Below are positions 6,835 to 13,899 of a DNA stretch of 13,899 bases, piece by piece. Both the position numbers and the translations under genes were made by a program. Every line of letters starts with the position of its first letter. The stretch's first letter is position 1. The notes under the pieces are model-generated. The model saw only the letters and a list, made by a program, of their open reading frames with translations, was not told the DNA's origin and made no database searches. Origin of the DNA: CAZJRB01 sp964547995 (GTDB lineage Bacteria; Planctomycetota; Planctomycetia; Pirellulales; Thermoguttaceae); the NCBI GenBank assembly GCA_964547995.1, contig CAZJRB010000156.1, positions 1 through 13,899 on the forward strand. The letters run 5' to 3'.

Positions 6835-9084
6835 GTGTACGATTTCTCCCTCGAACAAGGCTCCGGTTTCTCGACCATGCTGGCGACCGCCGCCGTGGCG
6901 ATCTTGCTGACCGGCGTGTTCTACTACCGGGCGTTCGGGATGCTGAAGCGGTGGCAGTGGCCGCTTCTGTTCCTGCTGCGGGTCGTGGCGATTCTACTCG
7001 TCGTCTTGCTCCTGTTCCGGCCGGTCTACAGCTTTTTCAAGGAATCGGAGGAGCGGAAAACACTCGTTTTCCTGCTGGACACTTCCTCCTCGATGAGCAT
7101 CTCCGACGGCAAATCGGGGGTCACCCGCTTCAACCAGGCCCGCTCCCAGATCGAACAGTGGTGGGAAGACCTCCGGGAGGATTTCGATCTTCAACTGATC
7201 GAGTTTTCCGAACGGGTCCAGCCGCTCGAGAGCATCGAAGGGCTGGCCGCCTCGAACCCCGACGGCGCGGCCACGTCGCTTTCCCGGCCGCTGGACGCCG
7301 CGGCCAAACAGGTCGCCGGAGCCGACGTCGAGGCCCTGGTCCTCTTCTCCGACGGCATCCACAACTCGGCCGGCGATCCCGTCGAGACGGCCGGCAACCT
7401 CGGGCTGGTCGTCCATACCGTGGGCGTCGGCGCCTCGCTGCGGAGCGACCCCTCCTATCGCGACGTCCAGGTCACGGCCATCGACTGCCCCGACCGGATG
7501 CTCGTGAACAACCTCGCCAAGGTCAAGGCGTCGGTCGACGGCATCGGCATGATCGGCCGCGTGATCAACGTGATTCTCGAACAGGACGAGCAACCCGTCG
7601 GCGAGCCGCGAGAGTTGACGCTCGACGCCGTCGAGGGCCCGCAGGAGGTCGAGTTCGAGTTCCTGCCCGAAGAGAAAGGCCGCCACACCTACACCGTTCG
7701 CGTCGAGCCGGTCGCCGAAGAGAAAATCAAGGAGAACAACCACCGCTCGGCCGTCGCCCTGGTCGTCGAGCCGGGCATCCGCGTGCTCTACATCGAGGGG
7801 ACGATCCGGGCGGAGTACGGGGCCCTGGTGCAGCGGTTTCTCACCAAGGACCCCGATCTTGAGTTCTGCTCGCTCGTGCAGACGCGGCCGAACTTCTTCG
7901 TCAAGCGGACGAACATCCCCGATCTCGAACTCAAAGGCATCCCTTCCGACGCCGAGACGATCAACATGTTTGACGTCTTTATCTTCGGCGATCTCGACGC
8001 CTCGTACGTCCGGCCGCCGCAGCAGGAGTTGATCGTCAAGCGGGTCCGCGAAGGGGGCGGGCTACTGATGCTCGGCGGCTACCACAGCCTCGGGCCCGGC
8101 GGCTGGGCCGGAACACCCGTCGGCGAGATTCTGCCCGTGCAGCTCGGCAGCCGCGACATCGGCCAGATGACGACACCGTTTCTGCCGACGCTGACGCCCG
8201 AAGGCGCCCGAAGCCCGATCTTCTCCGGCATCGCCGGGTTTTTCCCGACACAAAACGCCGCGGCGAAGATGGCCGGGCTTCCGCCGCTGGACGGTTGCAC
8301 GCGTGTCGGCGCCGCCCGGCCGGGGGCAACCGTCTTGGCCACCTACCCCGCCGGCTCGGGCCCCATGCCCGTCCTGGCCACGCAGCGCGTCGACAAGGGC
8401 CGGACCGCCGTCTTCTGCGGCGACACGACCCGCAAGTGGCAGCAGGGGCCCAAGGCCCTCGACCGGGAATCTCCCTTCCTGCGGTTCTGGGGCCAGTTGG
8501 TCCGCTACATGGCCGGGCGCGACGTCGCCGTAAGCGCCGGCGCAAGCATCCTGGCAAGCACCGACAAGGCGTACTACGAGCCGGGCGAGGAGATGATCCT
8601 CTCGGCCGTGGTGCGCGACACCGAGGGCGAAGCGGCGACCGACGCCAAAGTGGTCGCCAAAATCACCGGCCCGGAAGGGCGCCCCGACCAGATCGCCCTG
8701 ACCACCGTACCCGGCCCGGGCGGCAACTACAGCGGCGCCTTCGAGCCGAGCACCGCCGGCAGCTACAAGATCCAGATGATCGCCAACGTCGGCGAGGCAA
8801 CCGTCAACGCGGAGCCGGTCGCCGTCGAGTTCGGCCGCCCGAACATGGAATTCGAAAAACTCGACCTCGACGAAAAACGCCTCGGCCGGATCGCCGCCGC
8901 GGCCGACGGCCGATACGTCCACATCAGCACGGCCGAGTATCTGCTCGAGCACTTCGACCGCTCGCTACAAAAGAAACGGGTCGAAAAGAAACGAAGACTC
9001 TACTGGCCGCCGGGATTCTGGCTCCTGTTCGTCGGCGTGCTGACGACCGAATGGATTTTGCGCAAGAGGTTCCAACTGCGATGA
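6835..9084 (+). CDS. VWA domain membrane protein with glutamine amidotransferase-like domain
   Basis: This is a 749-residue protein. Two membrane helices lie at about 14-32 and 42-64. A VWA domain follows with an intact MIDAS start, Asp82-x-Ser84-x-Ser86 (LLDTSSSM). From about 310 to 575 is a glutamine-amidotransferase-like (GATase1-like) region (VRVLYIEG-type opening, GGGLLMLGGYHSLGPGG, later VFCGDTTRKW), without an obvious catalytic Cys. A beta-sandwich segment (about 580-665) and a C-terminal helix (about 726-741) complete it. Such proteins belong to Planctomycete MoxR/DUF58/BatA clusters and are expected to span the inner membrane with the VWA part outside or periplasmic. The start is GTG at 6835; no good ribosome binding site precedes it. 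The ATG at 6877 (residue 15) is an alternative but would cut into the first helix. The TGA overlaps the next ATG by 4 nt. Confidence 0.93.
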   Translation: MYDFSLEQGSGFSTMLATAAVAILLTGVFYYRAFGMLKRWQWPLLFLLRVVAILLVVLLLFRPVYSFFKESEERKTLVFLLDTSSSMSISDGKSGVTRFNQARSQIEQWWEDLREDFDLQLIEFSERVQPLESIEGLAASNPDGAATSLSRPLDAAAKQVAGADVEALVLFSDGIHNSAGDPVETAGNLGLVVHTVGVGASLRSDPSYRDVQVTAIDCPDRMLVNNLAKVKASVDGIGMIGRVINVILEQDEQPVGEPRELTLDAVEGPQEVEFEFLPEEKGRHTYTVRVEPVAEEKIKENNHRSAVALVVEPGIRVLYIEGTIRAEYGALVQRFLTKDPDLEFCSLVQTRPNFFVKRTNIPDLELKGIPSDAETINMFDVFIFGDLDASYVRPPQQELIVKRVREGGGLLMLGGYHSLGPGGWAGTPVGEILPVQLGSRDIGQMTTPFLPTLTPEGARSPIFSGIAGFFPTQNAAAKMAGLPPLDGCTRVGAARPGATVLATYPAGSGPMPVLATQRVDKGRTAVFCGDTTRKWQQGPKALDRESPFLRFWGQLVRYMAGRDVAVSAGASILASTDKAYYEPGEEMILSAVVRDTEGEAATDAKVVAKITGPEGRPDQIALTTVPGPGGNYSGAFEPSTAGSYKIQMIANVGEATVNAEPVAVEFGRPNMEFEKLDLDEKRLGRIAAAADGRYVHISTAEYLLEHFDRSLQKKRVEKKRRLYWPPGFWLLFVGVLTTEWILRKRFQLR

Positions 9085-9980
9085 GCCCACAGACCGGATA
9101 CCGATATCTCGAACCGCAGGCGCTGGCCCGGGTGAAGAATCTCTCGGTCGTCGCCCGGGGCGTGGTCGAGGGGTTCATCTCCGGCCTGCACTCGAGCCCG
9201 TACAAGGGCTTCAGCGTCGAGTTCGCCGAGCACCGCGAGTACACCGCCGGCGACGACCCGAAACACCTCGACTACCGGATGCTCGCCCGCACCGACCGGC
9301 TCTACATCAAGCAGTACGAAGAAGAGACGAACATGCGGGTGCAGATCCTTCTGGACACGAGCGGTTCGATGGACTACGCCCACGAGGGCAATTTCACGAA
9401 GTTCGACTACGGGGCCTACCTGACGGCGGTCCTCTCGTACCTGATGACCCGCCAGCAGGACTCGGTGGGGCTGACGACCTTCGACACCGAGATCCGGCTC
9501 GACATGCCGGCGCGCAGCTCGCCGCGACACTTCAACGAGATGATGCGGCGGCTCGAAGACCTCAAGCCGGGCAAGCAGACCAACGTGGCCGAAACGCTCC
9601 ACCGCCTGGCCAACCGCTTCAAACGCCGTTGCCTGATCGTGCTCATCAGCGACCTGTACGACGAGCCGGAGGACGTGATCCGCGCCTTGCACCACTTCCG
9701 CCACCGCCGCCACGAGGTGATCCTGTTCCACGTGTTCGACAAGGCGGAGATCGACTTCCCCTTCAACGACGTCACCGCGTTCCACGACCTCGAAACCCGC
9801 GAGCGGATCCAGGTCGATCCGGCGTACGTCCGAAAGACCTACGTCGAGCAGGTCGAGCGGTTCATCGAAGCCTACCGCCGCGCGTGTGCCGAGGCCCAGA
9901 TCGACTACGTGATGACCGACACATCCGTTCCCTACGACTTCATGCTGACCAAGTACATCGCCAAGCGCAACATGCCATGA
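9081..9980 (+). CDS. DUF58 domain protein
   Basis: This is a 299-residue cytoplasmic protein without membrane segments. The DUF58 core is clear: GFSVEFAEHREYTAGDDPKHLDYR (split here around residue 57), followed by the run ending LYIKQYEEETN. A VWA-like fold follows with MIDAS residues Asp92-x-Ser94-x-Ser96 (LLDTSGSM) and later LIVLISDLYDEPED. DUF58 proteins are standard partners of MoxR AAA+ ATPases and of BatA-type VWA proteins; they are thought to deliver or remodel client proteins. The ATG at 9081 overlaps the TGA of the VWA gene (ATGA), and its own TGA overlaps the BatA ATG in the same way, so the three genes are tightly coupled. A longer open frame continues upstream of 9081 but only as a shadow of the VWA gene. 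Confidence 0.95.
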   Translation: MSPQTGYRYLEPQALARVKNLSVVARGVVEGFISGLHSSPYKGFSVEFAEHREYTAGDDPKHLDYRMLARTDRLYIKQYEEETNMRVQILLDTSGSMDYAHEGNFTKFDYGAYLTAVLSYLMTRQQDSVGLTTFDTEIRLDMPARSSPRHFNEMMRRLEDLKPGKQTNVAETLHRLANRFKRRCLIVLISDLYDEPEDVIRALHHFRHRRHEVILFHVFDKAEIDFPFNDVTAFHDLETRERIQVDPAYVRKTYVEQVERFIEAYRRACAEAQIDYVMTDTSVPYDFMLTKYIAKRNMP

Positions 9981-12271
9981 CGTTTTTGACGCCCCTATTC
10001 CTGCTCGCGGCGGCCGCGGCGGCCATCCCGGTCGTCCTGCACATGATCAGCCGCCAGAAGGCCAAGGAGCTGCCCTTTGCGACGCTCCGGTTCCTCCGCA
10101 TCAGCGTGCAGAAAACCCGGCGCCGCAAGCGCGTTCACGACCTGCTGCTGATGCTGTTGCGCATGGCCGTGTTGATCCTGATCGCCCTCGGGCTCGCCGG
10201 GCCCACGATCACCAGCCTGGCCAACCTCTGGACCGGCGGAGCACATTCGGCCGTCGCAATCATACTCGATAACTCCGCAAGCATGGGCATCATCGACCGG
10301 GACCGCGCCCGGTTCGAGACGGCCGTCCGCGCCGCACGCCAAATCCTCGACGAACTCGAAGACGGCGACCAGATCGCCTTGTTCCTGACCGGCGGGCCCT
10401 TCGAGGAGCGAAACCAGCTCGACTACGACAAGGCCAGAATCGACGAGCTCCTGGCCCAGTGCAGCGTGAGTTACGAAAAGGCTGACCTCGGCGTAAAATT
10501 GCAGCAGGCCCGAAAACTGCTCGACGACAGCAACATACCCAACAAGCAGATTTACGTCCTCAGCGACCTGCAAGAGCTGAGCTGGGAGACGTTCGAGCAG
10601 AACGGAGCCGACGAGTCCGACAACGCGCAAGAACGTTTAGCCGCCGACGGCACGTCGGCGGAACCCCGTTTAGCCGCCGACGGCACGTCGGCGAAACCCG
10701 ACGACCAAGCACCCGTCGGCCTCGACATCCCCGTCATCTTTGTCGACTGCAACCGGGCCCCGAAGACCAACGTGGCGGTCGCCGGCATAACGCTCGGCGT
10801 CACCTTGCCGGTAACCGACGTCCCGATCAAAATAAGCGCCGAACTGCTCAACGACGCCACCGTCGAACAGCAGCGGCACATCGAACTCTTGATCGACGGC
10901 CAGCCGCAGGCGACCAGCCCCGAGCTGGCAATTCCCGCGGGCGGGTGGCTCAAATACGACTTCGAACACACCTTCAAACGCGGCGGCGTCCACCACGGCG
11001 AGGTCCGGCTCGCCGGCGAGGACGGCTCCGGGCTCGACGACCGGCGCTTCTTCTCCATCGAGATCGACCAGGGAATCCCCGTCGCGGTGGTCAAGCCCGA
11101 AAAACACGAAATCCCGTACCTCGAAGAGTCGTTCTATCTCGAACAGGCCCTGGCCCCCGGCCGGTCGGGTGGCTGGGCCATCCGCACCACCCCGCTCGTG
11201 GCCGGCGATCTGCTGAGCGAACCGCTGGCCGGCTACGAGGTGATCTTCTGCGTCAACCTTCCCGCGCCGGAAGACGACGTCGCCGCCCGGCTTCGCACCT
11301 ACGTCGAGCGGGGCGGAAATCTCGTCTGGATCTGCGGCGACAACGTCGACCCCGAGGCGTACAACCGGATGAACCGGGACGCCGGCGACAACTTGCTGCC
11401 AGCCCCCCTGGTCGATGTCCGCACCCCCGGCGCGGAAGACGACCGCGACAGTTGGCACATCAACACGCTCGACAAAAAGCACCCCGCCTTGCGGATCCTG
11501 GCCGAGCCGGCCTCGATGTACCAGTCGGTGCTGGTCTACAAGCACATCCGCATGGCCACCGCCGACCACCCGGAGGCCCGCGTCCTGGCCGGGCTCGACG
11601 ACGGCGAGGCCGTCTTGGCCGAGCGCCGCGTCGGCGACGGCCGCGTGCTGATGCTCTCGACCAGTGCCCACATCGGCTGGTCGAACCTCCCGCTTCGGCC
11701 GATCTTCCTGCCGCTCGTGACCCGGCTGACGTTCAACCTCGCCGGCGCGGAGGACGCCCGGCACACGCTCCTGGCCGGCTCGCCGTTGGTGATGCCGGTC
11801 GACGACGTTTCGCGCGAGGTCGGCGTCGAGGTCGTCCCGCCCAGCGGCGAGACCATCCGGCTGACGACCGAAGACGCCGGCGCCGGCCGCCAGGAGTTCC
11901 GCTACAACGACACGCACCAGGTCGGCGTCTACCGCCTCCGGCTTCTCGAATCGGCCCGGGGCCGGCAGATCGCCTACTCGGTCAACTTCGATTCCCGCGA
12001 GGCCGACGCCCGGAAAATCGAGCGGGAAACCCTCCAGGCCCGTTTCGGCACCACCCCCGTCCTCTTCGCCGACCCCGACAAGTTGAGCAGCACGTTCGAC
12101 GAACTCCGCCAGGGCAAAAGCCTCTGGTCGATGTTCCTCACCGGTGTTCTTATTGTCCTCGTCTTCGAGACGTTCGTCTCCAACCGCCTAAGCCCCAAAA
12201 AAGAAGAAGAGGAAGGCCCGCAGCCCCCGCCCGGAATGCGGCGCCTGGCCAAACAGCATCAAGGCGTGTGA
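9977..12271 (+). CDS. BatA N-terminal / VWA domain membrane protein
   Basis: This is a 764-residue protein. The N-terminus MTFLTPLFLLAAAAAAIPVVLHM plus the following RQKAKELPFATLRFL is the BatA N-terminal signature, with a second helix near 58-78. The VWA domain (about 93-215) keeps the MIDAS start Asp98-x-Ser100-x-Ser102 (LDNSASM). Residues 220-241 are two copies of an 11-residue repeat encoded by a palindromic 33-bp tandem repeat. Then come a beta-rich domain, a GATase1-like region (about 370-600), and a C-terminal helix (about 715-736) with a charged tail. The family works in the inner membrane with DUF58 and MoxR; exact function is unknown. ATG 9977 overlaps the DUF58 stop by 4 nt. The frame is open far upstream, but only antisense or shadow sequence lies there. 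Confidence 0.94.
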   Translation: MTFLTPLFLLAAAAAAIPVVLHMISRQKAKELPFATLRFLRISVQKTRRRKRVHDLLLMLLRMAVLILIALGLAGPTITSLANLWTGGAHSAVAIILDNSASMGIIDRDRARFETAVRAARQILDELEDGDQIALFLTGGPFEERNQLDYDKARIDELLAQCSVSYEKADLGVKLQQARKLLDDSNIPNKQIYVLSDLQELSWETFEQNGADESDNAQERLAADGTSAEPRLAADGTSAKPDDQAPVGLDIPVIFVDCNRAPKTNVAVAGITLGVTLPVTDVPIKISAELLNDATVEQQRHIELLIDGQPQATSPELAIPAGGWLKYDFEHTFKRGGVHHGEVRLAGEDGSGLDDRRFFSIEIDQGIPVAVVKPEKHEIPYLEESFYLEQALAPGRSGGWAIRTTPLVAGDLLSEPLAGYEVIFCVNLPAPEDDVAARLRTYVERGGNLVWICGDNVDPEAYNRMNRDAGDNLLPAPLVDVRTPGAEDDRDSWHINTLDKKHPALRILAEPASMYQSVLVYKHIRMATADHPEARVLAGLDDGEAVLAERRVGDGRVLMLSTSAHIGWSNLPLRPIFLPLVTRLTFNLAGAEDARHTLLAGSPLVMPVDDVSREVGVEVVPPSGETIRLTTEDAGAGRQEFRYNDTHQVGVYRLRLLESARGRQIAYSVNFDSREADARKIERETLQARFGTTPVLFADPDKLSSTFDELRQGKSLWSMFLTGVLIVLVFETFVSNRLSPKKEEEEGPQPPPGMRRLAKQHQGV
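10634..10699 (+). repeat. In-frame tandem 33-bp repeat with palindromic core, inside the BatA gene
   Basis: Two adjacent 33-bp units (10634-10666 and 10667-10699) differ at one base, and each codes for RLAADGTSA(E/K)P. Each unit has a palindromic core, CCGCCGACG-GCA-CGTCGGCGG in unit 1 (the last base pair is lost in unit 2). The length is a multiple of three, so the frame is kept. It sits in a linker just after the VWA domain, where extra residues would be tolerated. Confidence 0.85.
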
Positions 12272-12272
12272 A

Positions 12273-12294
12273 GTGGGTGGTGGGTGGTGGGTAG
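12273..12294. repeat. Three tandem G-rich heptamers
   Basis: TGGGTGG, TGGGTGG and TGGGTAG follow one another from 12274 to 12294, starting 2 nt after the BatA stop codon. Three GGG runs plus several GG runs could form a G-quadruplex in DNA or RNA, perhaps a weak one. It may also be only a simple repeat. Confidence 0.6.
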
Positions 12295-12317
12295 TGAAGA
12301 TTGGTTGGTTGTGCGAG

Positions 12318-12343
12318 AAAAGCCCCCGCACTGCGTGCGGGGG
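12318..12343 (-). terminator. Hairpin terminator between convergent genes
   Basis: Arms CCCCCGCAC (12323-12331) and GTGCGGGGG (12335-12343) pair perfectly around the 3-nt loop TGC. Read on the minus strand the hairpin is followed by CTTTTC, so it fits as the terminator of the 12366-13424 gene, whose stop is 23 nt before it. It may also slow transcripts leaving the BatA gene. Flanking TTGGTTGGT (12301-12309) and ACCAACCAA (12368-12376) can pair outside it. Confidence 0.7.
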
Positions 12344-12365
12344 TTCGGGGCGAACCACAACTCGT

Positions 12366-13424
12366 TCACCAACCAACATCCAACTCTCCCACGTCCAACA
12401 CCAGAATCCGGTCCTCGATCGCGCCGCCCAACAGCCGCCAGCGGTCGCGGTAGTGCTTCGATCCGCCCTCGAAAACGACAACCAACTGCCGGCCGCCGTA
12501 CGCGATCCCTTCGGAACCGGCCGGCATGGCGATCGTCTTGATACAGTCCTTGCCGTCGAGAACGAACGCGTCGACCGGCGCCCGGCCGGGGGTCGTGGCC
12601 TGGGCCGGGCGGCTGCCAAACGGCGATCGGTAAAAAGCCAGACGGCTGTTCTTGTGACCGTATGATATACTCAACGCCACAACGTCGCCGCAAAACGCCA
12701 TCCCTTGAACCTGCTGCGGAAGAAACAACACGCGGTCGGGCCGCAGCACCGTTCGGCCGCCCGTCCGATACGTCTTCGTCGCCGTCGGCCGCTCCGACTT
12801 CGGATCGAGCCGGTACATGGCGGCCCAGGCCGATCGGCCCCGGGCGTGATGGTGTTTCGGGGTCGGGTATCGCCGCCCGTAAGAGTAATCGCCCACCCAC
12901 AGGTCACGGCCGTCGATACAGACAAACGCGGCCGTGCTGTCGACGGCGAACGCGGCGTCCGCGTGCAGATCGGCCTTCTTCGGCGCCGGCTCGCCGGGCA
13001 TGGCAAACCGCAGCAGCCGCCCGGCCGAACCGGTCCACAGAAACCGCCCGCCCGCGGCCACCCCGCCGGCATGGCCCGTGTACGGTTTGCCGTCGGTGTC
13101 AAAAAGCCGGAACTCGCCCAGCACCCGGCGGGCACGCACGTCGGCCACCACCAGCAGCGACGGCCCCTTGGTCTTGCTTTTATCGTAATACGACAGAACG
13201 ATCTTCGACCCGTCGAGCTGGCAGATACCTTGCGGCACGTAATCGGAGTCGAGCCCCGGCGTGGTCATACTCCCGCAGACGGCCCGGTTCAACTGCGGAA
13301 ACCGCTTCACAAATTCCTTCACCTCAACCGGCCGCCGCACCGAAACGATCTCAAGGGCATCGGCGGTTGCAGCAACGCTACTGCAAATCACCAGCACGGC
13401 GACAACTGCTCTGACGATTTTCAT
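12366..13424 (-). CDS. Secreted protein, possibly beta-propeller, unknown function
   Basis: This is a 352-residue protein starting at ATG 13424. The N-terminus (MKIVRAVVAVLVICSSVAATADA) is a signal peptide with cleavage likely after Ala23. The mature part is beta-rich, with repeating blocks of about 50 residues that read like propeller blades (for example HAGGVAAGGRFLWTGSAGR, then AFVCIDGRDLWVGDYS, then GIAYGGRQLVVVFEGGS). It resembles, from memory, secreted beta-propeller-type proteins of unknown role. A longer frame goes up to 13517, but its extra 31 residues would put the signal peptide inside the protein, so ATG 13424 is preferred. No clear ribosome binding site precedes it. It is 20 nt after the stop of the membrane-protein gene and could share its transcript. 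It ends facing the BatA gene, with a hairpin between. Confidence 0.82.
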   Translation of the reverse strand: MKIVRAVVAVLVICSSVAATADALEIVSVRRPVEVKEFVKRFPQLNRAVCGSMTTPGLDSDYVPQGICQLDGSKIVLSYYDKSKTKGPSLLVVADVRARRVLGEFRLFDTDGKPYTGHAGGVAAGGRFLWTGSAGRLLRFAMPGEPAPKKADLHADAAFAVDSTAAFVCIDGRDLWVGDYSYGRRYPTPKHHHARGRSAWAAMYRLDPKSERPTATKTYRTGGRTVLRPDRVLFLPQQVQGMAFCGDVVALSISYGHKNSRLAFYRSPFGSRPAQATTPGRAPVDAFVLDGKDCIKTIAMPAGSEGIAYGGRQLVVVFEGGSKHYRDRWRLLGGAIEDRILVLDVGELDVGW

Positions 13425-13444
13425 GTAATACAAAGTCACGGCTT

Positions 13445-13840
13445 CTATAAATGGATGAACGCGATGATCGCGAAGAGGATAACCACAGGTCCCAACAGAA
13501 CGGACAGGAGTATACAAAGCGTGCCTATTGATGCACGGCCCTGAATGTGCGGGGTCTTGCGAATTACCTCCTGATAATGCTCCGAGAGAACGAACTGGCC
13601 CTTCTTTCCGGCAATGAGTTCTCGGATATAAGCACTGACTATCGCCCCGAAGGGATAGAAGGGATACATGATCAACCCTATGGTACAGAAGAAGATCACG
13701 GAGTATCTGACGTGCGGCCGAAGTTTCTGCAATCCTCTGGCAAGAGAAGCTAAATGAAACGCCAATCCGCCAAAGAAAATGGCGAAGAGGATCGCCAGGA
13801 GATGGCCGTTCAGGAACAGCCTCATGATTGCAGCGGTCAC
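13445..13840 (-). CDS. Small three-helix membrane protein, unknown function
   Basis: This is a 131-residue protein if it starts at GTG 13840, or 126 residues from ATG 13825; an in-frame TAA lies just upstream, and neither start has a well-placed ribosome binding site (AAGGG is only 3 nt before the GTG). Three hydrophobic segments are visible at about 12-32, 45-70 and 104-130. Between the second and third is a basic, soluble loop (KKGQFVLSEHYQEVIRKTP). No named family is recognised. GC is clearly lower than in the Bat-type genes, so it may be of different origin. It lies 20 nt upstream of the secreted-protein gene. Only 59 bases remain to its right, so its promoter region is cut by the window. 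Confidence 0.7.
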   Translation of the reverse strand: MTAAIMRLFLNGHLLAILFAIFFGGLAFHLASLARGLQKLRPHVRYSVIFFCTIGLIMYPFYPFGAIVSAYIRELIAGKKGQFVLSEHYQEVIRKTPHIQGRASIGTLCILLSVLLGPVVILFAIIAFIHL

Positions 13841-13899
13841 TAGCCCTTACAGAAGCGAAGTCAAAGAGGGCTTTTCTTGTTTGCCATGAAAGTGTATAA

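Noticed and set aside
8062..8952. A 296-codon minus-strand open frame
   Set aside because: It lies opposite the VWA gene in a high-GC region, where the antisense frame is often open. No family features were seen.
10670..11917. A 415-codon minus-strand open frame
   Set aside because: It is opposite the BatA gene and is the mirrored frame typical of GC-rich DNA, with a Val/Asp/Gly/Arg-biased translation.
10945..12294. A 449-codon plus-strand open frame overlapping the BatA gene
   Set aside because: It is extremely Arg/Pro-rich, the usual product of a +1 shadow frame in GC-rich genes.
12705..13544. A 279-codon plus-strand open frame
   Set aside because: It is antisense to a gene with a clear signal peptide and beta-rich repeats, and its translation shows no domain.

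Overview
The window looks like a piece of a Planctomycetota chromosome, probably Pirellulales-like. The basis is the gene content (large von Willebrand factor A and DUF58 genes, a DUF4159 protein, a long membrane and coiled-coil protein of the DUF4175-like type), high GC, weak or absent Shine-Dalgarno sites on several genes, and many short palindromic repeats between genes. No rRNA, tRNA, CRISPR array or transposase was seen.

Layout. From 1 to 4643 an arm on the minus strand reads leftwards: a Tat-type secreted protein with two tandem DUF4159 domains (4643-3087), a DUF6932/nucleotidyltransferase-like protein (3051-2650), a 69-residue coiled-coil partner overlapping it by 4 nt (2653-2444), and a very large protein with three membrane segments (2381 to beyond the left edge). 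A 424-base divergent intergenic region (4644-5067) follows. From 5068 to 6560 three plus-strand genes lie close together: two small retropepsin-like aspartic protease genes and a secreted protein of unknown function. Positions 6554-6811 form a composite palindromic repeat element with an internal terminator-like hairpin. From 6835 to 12271 three genes are coupled by ATGA overlaps: a VWA/glutamine-amidotransferase-like membrane protein, a DUF58 protein and a BatA/VWA membrane protein. A hairpin terminator separates them from two minus-strand genes: a signal-peptide-bearing, possibly beta-propeller protein (13424-12366) and a small three-helix membrane protein (13840-13445).

How the genes fit together. 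VWA, DUF58 and BatA proteins together with DUF4159 and large coiled-coil membrane proteins are the usual partners of MoxR AAA+ ATPases in Planctomycetes. These are thought to be chaperone or envelope-maturation systems. Here the set is split into two divergent arms. The MoxR gene is not in the window and may lie beyond the left edge. Between and inside the arms sit accessory genes (the protease pair and the nucleotidyltransferase-like pair) and repeats, which suggests that an ancestral single operon was broken up. Other notable features are an in-frame 33-bp tandem repeat with a palindromic core inside the BatA gene, and several unrelated palindromes that all have exactly 3-nt spacers.
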